A stretch of DNA of 64,000 nt from Brachypodium distachyon (taxonomy: Eukaryota > Streptophyta > Magnoliopsida > Poales > Poaceae): contig NC_016133.3 in NCBI RefSeq assembly GCF_000005505.3, positions 16,678,001 to 16,742,000 on the forward strand, in the 5' to 3' direction. Within the stretch, counting starts at the first letter, position 1, and each line of letters starts with the position of its first letter. Shown piece after piece: positions 47,202 to 58,418 of the stretch. The notes beneath the pieces are model-generated. The model saw nothing but the letters and a program-made list of their open reading frames with translations. It was not told the origin of the DNA and did no database searches. The position numbers were made by a program, and so were the translations under genes.

Positions 47202-49548
47202 TCAAACACCGTCGTCGCCAAGCTTGCCGGCACCATCTCCACCACCGGCCGAAGCACCACCACCACCACCAGCCGAAGTAGCACCACCACTAGCTTGCCT
47301 TCTTCGTTGCAAGATCTCACCTCTTCTTATATCCCACCACTCTCTTGACATCGGGTCCATTGTTCTCGGATCCATCATCATCACCTTGTTCTCCTCGGCA
47401 AGGATCTCCGCCATCACCTTGTTCTCCTCGAGAAGGACTCTCCTCTCATCAATGGCGACCTTGCGCTCCTCAACTTCCCGGAGTTCTTGCCACCTTGCCA
47501 TCTCGTCTTGGTGCTTCTTCTCGGCCATGGCCATTTCTGTTTCCAATAGTTTGGCCACCAAGGTTTCCTTTGACTTCACCAAGTCCAAAAATGTTGGAGC
47601 ACAAATGGTTTCTTTCTCCCTCAAGCTTGCGGCCTCGGAGATAATACTCTTGCCACCAATTTTCTCCCTCAAGCTTGTGGCCTCGGCTTGCTTCTTGGCC
47701 TTCTCCTTCTCCCTTCCATCGGGCTTCCCCTGGTTTATTTCTCCCTTCAACGCATCTCTATCATCATTATAATCCAATTCAACAAAGGCCCCTTTCTTTG
47801 GCGGTGTTTCTTGATCCCTCAACCTCCACTTCTCACTATGTTCAAGTAATTTCCAACAATGCTGAAACACAAATGGTTTGCTTTTGGATGCTGACATTTG
47901 CTTGTACCTCTCCATTGCAATATGATCCTACATTTCAAAAATTGCAATTGTGAGCACATGCATAGTGAACAACAAGACAAACAAATTTGAGACAGATTGA
48001 CTCACATATTCATCAGTAGTGCAACCACTTGGAGGTGCATTCCTCACTTGATTCAAACAACCACTCCAACGGCTACAACAACTCTTGATTATCTCAAAAC
48101 GGGCTTGGAGTGATCTCAATGAGCGTGCTGATGCTACCGGCATGAGACGATGAAACATGTCCTCGATTCGTTGCCAATACCTCTTTCCGGTTTGATCATT
48201 GCCGGCCACCGCATCAAGTGACACACAGTCCCATGCCTTCACCAATGCGACATCCTCAATATCCGTGTAATTCAAAGATCTCTTTGAATGATTTGGTTGA
48301 GAACCTAGATGACCCCTTTCTCAATCTCCTCCACTTCATTATCATCCCCACCCTCTTCATTACCCTCTTTCAAGCCGGCATCAAATGCCCCAAGTGCGGT
48401 ATCAATGTTGACCGCATTCTCATCCAAAATATTCACATACGATGTCGAAACCGAATGCAAATAGTAACTACACAATGAAAAACGAAATAACTAAGAAAAA
48501 TCATCCTATTCGGAACACATTCGGAGAGGGGGTCGGAATTTTTACCTCTCCGGCGTTTCCTCAAACACATTGCTTGCGGCGGCATCGTGTAGCTCGCGGT
48601 GGGCTCTCCGACCGGCAGAGGTGGTGGAGGAAGGCGCTGGTCTTGGAACAACCGTCTCCTTCAGCCGCTTCGGGCCGTCATTACCCGCCGCCTCAGGAAG
48701 GAACCCGGAGGACGTGGCACCGGCCTGAACGGTTACCGGAACGCCCCGCCGCTTGCGTTTGGCTGCCGCAGCGGCTGGATTGGGCGGCGTGACGGTGACG
48801 CCGGCAGCGGGAGCGACGGGTTCAGAATACTGGAAAAATATAGGTGAGTTTAGAATGCTTTCACTTTGTCCGGGTTAAAGGTCAATGCCCCAATACTGAA
48901 CCATGGAGTTGAGGTTGTGCGAATAATATTCAGACATTCAATATTACTTCCTCCGTTCCATAATTCTTGTCTCAAATTTGTCCAAAAATGAATGTATCTA
49001 TTCCTAAAAAGTGTCTAGATACATGTAAGATTTCGACAAGAATTATGGAAGGGAGGGAGTGTGTGTTAATGGGCACTAGTGGTCAAGTTAGATCTGGATG
49101 GCAAGCACAGGAGGGGAAAAGTCTGCTGGCTGAAGATAACTTGAAAAACGGAGTGCAGCATTATGTTGTCCATCTTTAGCTCTGAACTACTAGTATATTA
49201 GATTCATGCATAGTATTTTATCCGGATATGTGGCAGCTTGACAAATTCCATGAGAAGAGAAAATCTTTATGGAACAGAGGGAGTAGTTAGATGCTTTACT
49301 GGCTTACTCTTTGCAATAGGTAATGCAGCAAGCAATCCGGACCGGGCATCGCAAAAGAGATAGATGTTCAACACGGGGGGGGCTGGCAAAATTAAGATGA
49401 AGTTATCTCTCTGGTTACCTGAATTAAGCGCAGGCCCATAAACCCTAGGTCCAGGTCAGTACACTGATCTCAGTTGCGGTCTTACCCGATCGAGTGCCGG
49501 CGCCCTTGGCCCCTCGTCGATGCCTGTAGATTGACGGCGCCGGTGCAT
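47202..49548 (-). CDS. NAM-associated / Myb-SANT-like protein (PIF/Harbinger ORF1 type), one frameshift
   Basis: Four minus-strand exons: 49486-49548 (MHRRRQSTGIDEG), 48546-48829 (Pro/Ala-rich, KRKRRG basic patch), 48006-48467 and 47202-47927. Splice sites are GT-AG and phases agree. Exon 3 holds a SANT/Myb-like trihelix segment (NYTDIEDVALVKAWD, RYWQRIEDMF, SLQARFEIIKSCCSRW). Exon 4 starts DHIAMERYKQMSASKSK, has FVFQHCWKLLEHSEKW, then a Glu/Lys/Met-rich coiled coil and a Gly/Ala-rich tail. This arrangement is known from the 'no apical meristem-associated C-terminal domain' family, related to the Myb-like ORF1 partner of PIF/Harbinger transposases. In exon 3 the frame ends at EIEKGVI; one extra base in the C-run at 48313-48316 would join it to the downstream frame. 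No Harbinger transposase is seen nearby. Exon 1 is the least certain. Confidence 0.65.
48850..49350. repeat. diverged array-type segment, left member
   Basis: Shares CCGGGTTAAA, ATATTCAGACATTCA and GAGTGCAGCATTAT..TTAGCTCT, in order, with 50180-50710; related phrases occur near 24160. It lies in or around intron 1 of the NAM-associated gene and is interrupted by a MITE. Confidence 0.55.
48947..49059. mobile_element. Stowaway-like MITE
   Basis: CTTCCTCCGTTCCATAATTC at the left and GAATTATGGAAGGGAGGGAG at the right form near-complete inverted ends. TA precedes the left end; the right TA has been lost. Confidence 0.75.
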
Positions 49549-50022
49549 CTCGCCGGCAGCGCCAAGCTTGGTCGGCCGGCAGCGGGAGATCGCGGATGGA
49601 GTAGGAAATTCGCAGGAAGGAGCAAGGGAAGGAAGGAGGGCGGAGGAGGATTCTCCGGCGAGCTCCCAGCTGCGATTTAGGGGGGGAGACGAAGAGGACG
49701 AGGCCACTGGCATGTTTTTTTTAGGGAAAGTCCCACTGGCTGGCAAGTACTAGCACATGGCTCGAGCTGGGCTGGGCTGTGGCCCATAACCTATATTTTG
49801 GGCTTTTCGTTGCATTCAGAGTGTGTTTATACGTGGAGTACATTTTATGACCTTCTTAATTGGACTACATTTTCTTCAGTTCGATTTCCCTACTTCTAAG
49901 GGCTGAGTTTGGCATTGTGGTGGATTATATTAATCTAGTTTTTCTAACCAGTTTTTGCCTATTTTTATGTTTGGCTAACCAACTTATACTTGCTCTCGTG
50001 TGTATTTTTTCATAGCTGATTA

Positions 50023-50135
50023 CTCTCTCTGGTCCTAAATTCTTGACTCAAATTTGACAAAATATGAATGTATCTATTTTTTAAAAACGTATAGATACAT
50101 GTAATATTTCGACAACAATTTAGGATCGGAGGGAA
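50023..50135. mobile_element. Stowaway-like MITE, 113 bp
   Basis: CTCTCTCTGGTCCTAAATTC at the left and AATTTAGGATCGGAGGGAA at the right, with TA on both sides. Closest in sequence to the inner MITE at 2706. Confidence 0.8.
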
Positions 50136-50179
50136 TATAAATAAGTTCAGCGCAGCACAGTTCAGCGATGCCAAACCGA

Positions 50180-50710
50180 GCCTAAATCGCTTTCCCCGGG
50201 TTAAACAGCAACATTACAATACTCAACCATAGAGCTCACTTCTGTGAAAAATATTCAGACATTCAGTATTACTCCACTCAAGGAAACGAGAAAATCGAGT
50301 GCAGCATTATCTTGCCAATCTTTAGCTCTCAACAGTATCAGATTCATGCATGGTATTTTCCCAGGTTTATGCCAGCTGCATAAATTCCAGCACAACAGAA
50401 AAACTACTATCCTGTGCTTGCCAGGGTTAAAGAGGCATACTAGTGTTAAGGGTACGTGAGGGTGGTATCTGAATATGTAAGGGTAGGTTCCCAAAAGTAT
50501 GAGGATAGTACCCAAATTGTTGTGTGTGTTAGAGTATTTGTGGTATTCTACACTAGTTTAGGAGTAATTTTCTCTTGTAGTATATATAGCCCTTTGGGTC
50601 CCAAGTCAATACAAGAAAATCATTTGTCCCTCTCTCCAAAGTTAAGTAGTATACTACTAAGATGCTACACTGACATACTCCTTGCATTTGGTAATGCAGC
50701 AATATAGAAG
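50180..50710. repeat. diverged array-type segment, right member
   Basis: Partner of 48850-49350, without the MITE of that copy. It includes a short direct similarity at the end (TTTGGTAATGCAGCAA against AATAGGTAATGCAGCAA). Confidence 0.55.
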
Positions 50711-51257
50711 TGCCGAATTTCATAGCTTATCACAGATACAATAGGACAACATACCTGACTTGGGCAATAAAACTGAGTTTGGCCTTTGGACTTTCAGAGT
50801 CCACCTCAGAATCTTGCTTAAACGAGATCTAACCACTTACCAGTGACCAAACAAATACAGTAAGTCTAATCTTGAACTCTTTCATTTCACCCCCAAAATT
50901 TTTTCTAACAAATGAAACTACTGCCGGGGTTTACTGAAATATAACTTCAAGAGGTCAAACTAGTATGTGGATAATTTTGGAGGTAACATAAATAACGACT
51001 GTGATAGTATAAAAGTAGTTCCACATATTGATAATATATTCATTCCAATCGATGAGGCCATAACAATCGTTCGACATATTGGCCTTCGAGTAGTTGTGCA
51101 TCCGGCAGTTTGACAAAAGATGCACATAAAGTAATAAACCACTTAACACCCAAAATTATCATGAGCTGCTCGACGAAACTAACTAGCAAACTATATTCAT
51201 AGAATTGAAGGACTAAGTTATCTTTTCTGCAGACTTAGCTTAGGAGGAGCTGCTCAT
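50711..51257. other. 3' flank of the second MATH-BTB gene
   Basis: AT-rich DNA with no coding signal. The stretch from about 51050 (GTTCGACATATTGG..., GTTTGACAAAAGATG, ACCACTTAACACCC) resembles the 3' flank blocks of the decayed array, as expected for a paralogous gene end. Confidence 0.5.
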
Positions 51258-51764
51258 CTACGTTTTGCGAAACTTATGTGCCTTCTCTAACGCGTCTATC
51301 AAGAGGGAAGGACAAGTTCTTTTGAGACTCGCATAACCTTTGGTTGCAACCACGGCATCCTCTGAAGAGGCAATGAACTCAATGCAAGCATCCTTAAGCT
51401 TGTCGCAGTTGTGCTGATCGGCCAAAGCCAATGTAGTTGCTACGGTCTCGGCGTCAACATAGTACTCACAGAGGAAGCTCTGGCACACCAACTTGAGCCT
51501 GTCCATGGCATATCTATCTGCAGCCACAAGCAAATGCCGGATCATTTCGCTGTCACCATCAGCAGCATCAGGATCATACATGTCAGCAGGCAACGAATCA
51601 GTGTAGATGAAATGCAAGAAGGCCTTGAAAACAGCAGGCTGCATGTCTTGGATGGTCACCCGCGACGCCGTCCTCTCCTTCATCTGCCCATAAAGCTCTG
51701 CCTTGAAGACAGGGGAGCGCGTTGCGAGGACAATCTTGTGTGCAGAGAAAGTTTCACCTCCAAC
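51258..51764 (-). pseudogene. MATH-BTB gene 2, 3' part (BTB and tail) cut off by a LINE
   Basis: The minus strand reads VGGETFSAHKIVLATRSPVF, AELYGQM, FLHFIYTDSLPADMYDPDAA, LLVAADRYAMDRLKLVCQS and ALADQHNCDKLKDACIEF, ending HKFRKT and stop at 51258. It is a paralogue of the 26221 gene. The codon for Val of VGG is split exactly at 51764/51765, where LINE sequence starts. The missing upstream part is at 58419-58970. Confidence 0.9.
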
Positions 51765-52135
51765 TCCCGCGATCTTGCGCCGTCGCCCTCCGGCACGGGC
51801 TGCCCCTCGGATGCCCACTCCTGGAGACGCGCTTCTCCACCTTTCGCTCTCGGACTTCGCTTCGCCGGTCTGCCTCCCGCTGGCGCCGCTTTCCCCGAAG
51901 TGCTCCCCGACGTCGGTCTGGATCTCCCAGCTTCATCCGGCCCAGCTGCTCCCGTTAGGTACGATTGTTGACTTGCTGAATTACTGGATTGGTTCCTCCT
52001 TTCAGCTCCCTCTCGTTCGTTCGTTTGGCCATGGTAGATTCTCGATTTCAGTAGCTAATTTGCAAGTTCATTGTCGCGCTGCAAGGTGTTCGTCATGGGG
52101 ACGCCGTCCTCGGCTTCCATGAGGCACCACCTAGT

Positions 52136-54657
52136 TTGAACTTTCAAATTTCAAATCCTGCTCCCCTGTCGGCTGACCTCATCCCCTCGTCCGCTTCCGA
52201 TGGATGGGCTCCTCGCCGTCATCGGCTTGCAGACTTGTCCTCTTCCACGCCTGTAGGACGTTTGGCCACATCTTGCTTGTCCGCGTCTGTTCCTGCCCCC
52301 TCGTTTTGTCCGGATCCCACTCTTGACCGGCTCGGTTCCTTGGCCGCTTCCCGCGTGCCTGATCCTCCTGGGTCTTCGTCTGTTGGGCCTAGTGCTGGTG
52401 CTACGGCAGCCCACCCGACCCCTAAGCCTTTGTCTTTCCCTCGGGCTATTTCGGGACGCCTTTTGCCCATCTCCCGCCCGCAGGGTACGTCGTCCACCTC
52501 CCATTTGCATGAAAACTCTGCCGCCTTTGTTGCTGTGCGGCGCAAGCGCCCGCTCACCCTCGATGTCCTCGCTCCGGGGATCCTGCCGTTTGGACCGGTT
52601 CCTTGGCTATCTCATGGTGTCTCTTCGGCTCTGACTTCAAGGTTTGACTCCACGGGATCCTCTTCCGCGCTGCCCCAAGATTCGCTTGGCCATCCTGCTG
52701 GCTGCGCTGACGACACTTGCTCCCCCGTGAACCCTCTCGCTCTAAGCTTCGCACAAGCCGTGCTGTCTCCTGCGCCCTATTTAAGCCGGACGCCTCCCAG
52801 CCACAACAACAACTGCGCCCCTTCGAACCCTAACTTCCTCCGTCGCTGCTTCCGTTGCCTGGCCGTCGACCACCAAGTCGCTGACTATCGCGACCCGGTT
52901 CGCTGCCGTTCCTGCTGGGGGTTCGGTCACCGGCAAAGTTCCTGCCGTCGCTCAGGTCAAGCTTCGACACCGTGGTGGAGATCGTCTCCTCCGACACCGA
53001 CACCGACTCGGACGCCTCCTTCCACGACAAGTACATGGTCCACGACCAGCCTGTCTGCTTCGACTCCGACGTGGACCCTGAGGAGGTGGAGCCCGCGTCG
53101 GTCGGCAACGGTGATCTCCCGCTACCTGAGCTCTCGCTCAGCTCGCCACAGGCTGCCTACTCGACGGGCGACTCCGCCGACTACGAGGAGTTCTGCTCTG
53201 GAGACGAGTCCGACGAGGGGACGGTCCTCGGCGACACTCCGTCCCCCTACGCGCGCCCGGATTGCTTGGACGTCTTCATGCCTTTCGTCCAGATGGAGCA
53301 CTACAACAACCTTGCTTTCGCCCACTTCTGGCCGCCGCCGGCGTCACCTGCTTTCTTCGTCCGCCGGGCTCTGCAGTCCCGCGAGTTCCATCCGTCCGCC
53401 TCGTTGCGCCCGTCTTCTCAGGGCGCGGCACTTGTCTGCTTCGGCTCACACTATGAGAGGGAATATGCGCTCCGCAACAGTCCGTATATCGGGCGCGAAC
53501 ACACTGTCTACCTCACTCGCCACAACGAAACTGAAAACCGCTTCCTCTTCGACCACCTTAACCTTGCCGCTCTTTCTATCACCGACTACCCTTTAGAGCA
53601 TTGGTTCCTAACCACATTTTCACCTCCACTGCTCCCTATGCTAACCCTTTTGAGATAGATCCTATCTGTATCTCCGGTGTGGACTACAGTGCGGTGTTGG
53701 TCACTGTAAAAGCTCGCTCGCTCCGCATCATCCCCCGCACCATCGCTGTCCATGGTTTCTCCGGTGATGGCACCATTGCTACTATCTCCATTATACACTC
53801 CTAGAACCTTGAAGATGTCCACGACAACCCCTTCCCCCCTCCTCGCGGAGACGGCGGCTTCTCGGACGGCTCCAACGGTGGCAGCAGCGGCGGAGGCGGG
53901 GATTTCCCTGCTTTCATGGACGCCGAGCTTGCGCCCCCCTTGCCGCCTCCCGGCGCTGGCAATGGCAGGGGCTTCTTCGGGCGGGTGGCCCAACTGCCGG
54001 GCGGCAGTGCCATGATGGCCACTCCAATGCTTTTCGTGCAGGCTGCTCCTCTCAACGCCAAGCCTAAATCGGTGGAGATGCTGCTCTTCCCTGGCTAGTT
54101 CGAGGTCCACGTCACCGGCGTCAACGGCGAGCTGGGCTTCTACCGTTTGCCGATGCAGGTGGCGGGCAAGGACGGGATGCCCGTCGCCAACCTGGCCACG
54201 TGCACCATCGGATGCCTCGACAAGGTTGCCACCGTCGGCCCTAGGCGCGCCCCCATGCTGTCGGTGAAGGTCCTTTGCCGCGATCCCATTGCCGCTCGCC
54301 TGGCAGAGGAATCGACGATCTCTCTCCTCGACGCTTCTGCTACTCTGTAGCTTGACGCCCCCCCCCCCCTCACCCCACTCTCCGCCCTCTCTGCGTCGCA
54401 GCCCTCGCCTTGCCGCCTTGGAGTCCCCAGAGTTTGTCTCCATCCTTGACAAGGCGGCCGAGCGCAAGAAGCTTAAGATGGAAGGGGGCGGCGCCGCAAA
54501 AGGGAAAAGGCTTGTCGCCGGTGAGCTACCCGCGGCGGAACTTCTCGAGCTCGCCGTCGACGGTTGCGCTCCTTTGTCTCGCCGGGACATCGTCCAACTT
54601 GCCGCAGCCTGTGATGTCGAGCCGGCTGCTTTCTTGGAGGTGCCCGAAGCAGTTTAG
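52136..54657 (+). pseudogene. LINE ORF1 (zinc-knuckle RNA-binding protein), several frame breaks
   Basis: Ser/Pro-rich N-terminal part, then RRCFRCLAVDHQVADYRDP and RCRSCWGFGHRQSSC (about 52835-52945), a CCHC-like knuckle pair typical of plant LINE ORF1. The frame moves near 52975 to an acidic segment with DTDTDSDASF and a DUF4283-like block (SREFHPSASLRP, YALRNSPYIGREHTVYLTRH). It moves again near 53600, and later has stops near 54096 and 54348. The end is LEVPEAV at 54657. Confidence 0.7.
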
Positions 54658-54902
54658 ATGTTGCACATCACATCGTGTTTGATGCTCATGGTCACCTGGC
54701 TCTTTCTTGTGTTCTTAGTTAGCAGCTACGGCTTGTATCCTTTTTATTTTTGGGCTTCTTTAGCCTTGTATCCCCTAGCTGTTCCTTACCTTTGTTGCAG
54801 TGCTTGTTCTTCTCTCCTTCCTCCCCCTACGGGTCTTTCTACTCTGAGTCCTCACTGTTGTATCCCTTCCCTTTGTACGCGTCGGTGTCCCACTTCCTTT
54901 AA

Positions 54903-57900
54903 ATGAATCGGAGTTTCCCTATTGTCTCATGGAATGTTCAGGGCCTCGGTCGGCCGGCGAAATGCACGGACGTTAAAGCCGCCCTCCAATCCGCTTCTCC
55001 TTCTATTATTTGCCTTCAAGAAACAAAACTTGTCGATATCTCCACCTTTAAGGCCTCATCCTTTCTTCCGCCAAACTGTCGCTCCTTTCACTTTTCTGCT
55101 TCGGCCGGAGCTTCCGGCGGAATCCTTGTTGCCTGGAACGACGATGACGGGTGCTGCTCTATGGTGGATAAGCAGCCCTTCTCACTTGCTTGCTCCTTCT
55201 CTTTCCGCTCTTCTTCCTCTCCTTCCGTGTTTCGAATGTGTATGGCCCGTGCGACGCTGTCGACAAGCAGGCCTTTTTAGATGAACTCTCGCTCCTTAGT
55301 CAGCAGGTCAACGGCCCGTGGGCCATTTTAGGTGACTTCAACCTCACCCTGCGCCCGTCGGATCGCTCAAATGCCAATTTTAACGCCGCAGATGCGGCCC
55401 GTTTCTCCTCCTGTCTGAGCAGCCTGCATCTCATCGAAATCCCGCTTCTTGGGAAGTCGTTCACGTGGTCTAATCAACAGTCGTCCCCCATTTTGGTTAG
55501 GCTAGACAGGGCGTTCATCAACCACGACTGGAGTTCATTCTTCCCCAATTCGACCCTTTCCTTCCTTCCTCGATCCACCTCCGACCATGTTCCCCTAATT
55601 CTCTCCGTTTCCTCCGATGTGCCGGTACCCTCTATCTTTAGACCGGAAAATAATCTTTTGCTTAATTCCTCCTTCCGCCTCCTGGTTGGTCGACTTTGGC
55701 GCAGTTTTGGGCCCTCCCATCGTTCGCGGGGACAGCCGGGCCTCCTCTGCCGTCGCTTCAAGCGCGTTCGGGAAGAATCAAAAAAATGGATGCGTCACAC
55801 TCGTGCTCCTCCTTTGCTTGTTAAAAACTGTTTAGCGGTCATCTCTTTTCTGGATAAAATCGAAGAAGGATAGGTGCTTTCGGCCCTTGAGTTTACACTC
55901 AGAGTTGAGGTCAAACTCTCTCTCCATCGGAACAATGCTCTTCAAGCTTCCTATTGGAGGCAACACGCAAAAATTAAGGACTGCACTCTTGGGGACAAAA
56001 ATTCCAAATTCTTTCACACTTGCGTCTCGGTCCGACTCCGGAAGAATCAAATCAAAGTTCTTGATCTTGACGGGACATTAGTCTTCGCTCACTCCAAGAA
56101 ACAAGCTTTCCTTACTGATTTCTTCTCCTCGATCCTGGGGTCCGTCGGATCTTCCTCGTTCAGTTTCGAGCTGGATGACTTTTTCTCATCCTCTCGCCTT
56201 TCCCCATCTCAAGCTCGAGCAATTGTCGCCCACTTTTCTCTTCCTGAGATTCGATCTTGCCTGCTACCTATGGATGACTATTCAAGCCCAGGACCGGACG
56301 GCTTTGGTCCTGCCTTCTTTAAGAATTTCTGGGATCTTGTGAAGCACGATCTTTCGGACTTCATGGCTTGCTTCTTCTCCTCATCGGCCGATCTTCGGAG
56401 AATCAATAAAGCTTATATTGTCTTTCTTCCCAAAAAACAGGGGGCTTCTGCCCCCGATCATTTTCGCCCTGTTTCGCTTCAAAATTGCTGTGTGAAAATC
56501 GCGTCCAAATGCATGGCCATTAGGCTGCGGCCCCTCATCCCTTCGCTTATTCACCTTGACCAAACAGGCTTCGTTCAAGGCTGCAGTATCTCTGAAAACT
56601 TCATTTCCTGCCGATATTGTCCAAACTTGCCACCGTAGGAAGCTCCCCTCTATCGTCCTCAAACTTGACTTCCACAAGGCCTTTGACTCTGTCTCATGGG
56701 CTGCCCTTGATGGCATTTTGCGCGCAAAAGGTTTCCCCGATAGGTGGTGTGCATGGATCTCAGACCTTAATTCCTCCAGCGAATCGGCGGTCCTCCTGAA
56801 CGGGGTCCCAGGACCTTGGATCCAGTGTCGCCGTGGCCTTCCGCTGCCACGGGTCTCCAGATCAATTTTTCTAAGAGCACCTTTGCCCCGATTCATGTCA
56901 ACCCCACCGAGGCAGCCCAGATGGCTTCTATCTTCGGCTGTCAGGTCTCATCCTTCCCTCAGTCCTACCTGGGCCTTCCGCTTTCGACACACAAGCTTAA
57001 ACTCGCGACCTTCTGCCCCATCATTGATAAGATAGACCGTCGCCTTGCAGGCTGGAAGGGTAAGCTGTTGTCCATTGGCGGCCGAACCATCCTTGTCAGG
57101 GCCGCTTTGCGTGCTCTTCCTTCATATGCGATGGGTGCGATCCGTCTTCCGGTGGGAACTATCTTGGAAATTGATAAACGTTGTCGTGCCTTCTTTTGGA
57201 CCGGCGACGATCACGCCAATGGGGGGAAACTGTAAGGTTGCTTGGGACGAAGTTTGTGCCCCGGTGGAAAAAGGCGGGCTCGGCTTCCGCTGCCTTCGCA
57301 CTCATAACTCGTGCCTCCTTCTCAAACACCTTCTAAAAATTCACAACCCCGTCTCTCCACCTTGGGAACAACGTTTCGCCACATCCTACGGTTGGTCCGA
57401 CGGGCGGGACCTGGGAGATGTAAACCCCCTCGATTCCTCTGTTTGGAAAGACATCTCTAGTACTCTTGATCTCCTCAGGTCGATCTCTAAAGTTAACGTG
57501 GGTAACGGTCAATCCACCTCCTTCTGGCTTGACCTTTGGCTGGGGACGGAGCCGCTCGCCTCCCGCTTCCCGGCTCTGTTCTCGCACTCTTGGAGACCTA
57601 ACATCTCTGTTGCTTCAGCTATTTCTTCGCTCGCCAGCCGTTCAACATTCCAGCCGCGTCTGTCCAACATGGCCCTCAACGAACTTGGCAATTTGCAAAT
57701 TCTGGTTTCTACTGTTGTCTTGAATGTGCAGGCAATCGACGTCCGGGTTGGGAGATTGGATGACAGGGCTATTTCCACACGTTCGGCATACTCCGCTGCC
57801 TTCGCCACCAAGACGGATGACCCGGCGGCCACCGCCGTCTGGAAGAACTTCGCCACCAACAAAAGCAGGATCTTCATCTGGCTCGCAAATAAGAACCGGA

Positions 57901-58316
57901 TTTTCTCAAACGACCGGCGCTTCCGTCGGGGGATTGCGGCTTCCGCCAAATGCCCTTTGTGCGATCAAGACGAAACGACTACTCATCTGTTGCTCCACTG
58001 TGAGTCCATTAGGCCGGTCTGGGACGCTCTTCAGTTGGTTCACCCAAGCATCGGGACATGCTACAGCCTTCAGGATCTGCTAGTATATCGGCCTAATGAC
58101 AGGGTCCATGCCACTGTTATCATCTCGCTGCTTTGGAATATCTGGAAACGAAGAAATGCACTGGTCTTTAACAATACTCTTGAAGAGCCCTTTGAGGTGG
58201 TGCAGCGATGCTCCTCTGACATCGGACTATGGTCTCTTCGCTGCTCATCTTCAGCTTCGAAATCGATTCTTAAGGACTGGGGTCTGATGTTCGCACACCG
58301 TGCCTCTAACTTGTAA
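54903..58316 (+). pseudogene. LINE ORF2 (endonuclease, RT, zf-RVT), RT catalytic core deleted
   Basis: APE-type endonuclease: PIVSWNVQGLGRP, IICLQETKL, then a shift near 55235 into VYGPCDAVDKQAFLDEL, WAILGDFNL and STSDHVPLIL. A stop lies at 55871. RT: SPGPDGFGPAFFKNFW, RPVSLQNCCVKIASK, then a shift to IVLKLDFHKAFDSVSW. After QCRRGLPLP (about 56845) the sequence jumps to LQINFSKST, so the stretch that should carry the YADD catalytic motif is absent. Near 57228 another shift leads to the C-terminal zf-RVT part (CPLCDQDETTTHLLLHC). Confidence 0.85.
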
Positions 58317-58418
58317 TCTTCCCTCTTCGACGCCCTTGTAAATTCCACTTGTAAAGCTGTTTTTTTAATAAAGTTGTGTAGGCTGGCTGTCGTCCGCCGT
58401 AGTTCGGGTCGAAAAAAA

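Larger units (their letters stand above)
51765..58418 (+). mobile_element. L1-type LINE inserted in MATH-BTB gene 2
   Basis: About 6.65 kb. GC-rich 5' region, ORF1 with a zinc knuckle, ORF2 with endonuclease, RT and zf-RVT parts, then AATAAAG at about 58365 and an A7 run at 58412-58418. Near full length at the 5' end but coding-defective. The two gene ends share at most AAC, so a normal 7-20 bp target duplication is missing or very short. Confidence 0.88.

Noticed and set aside
49456..49746. 96-codon minus-strand frame as an independent gene
   Set aside because: Only the MHRRRQ start up to a GT donor at 49486 looks meaningful, as exon 1 of the NAM-associated gene; the upstream part is leader-like.
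52136..58316. Endogenous viral element
   Set aside because: Endonuclease plus RT plus zf-RVT order, a 3' A tail and no LTR identify an L1-type LINE; no viral coat or movement protein is seen anywhere in the window.
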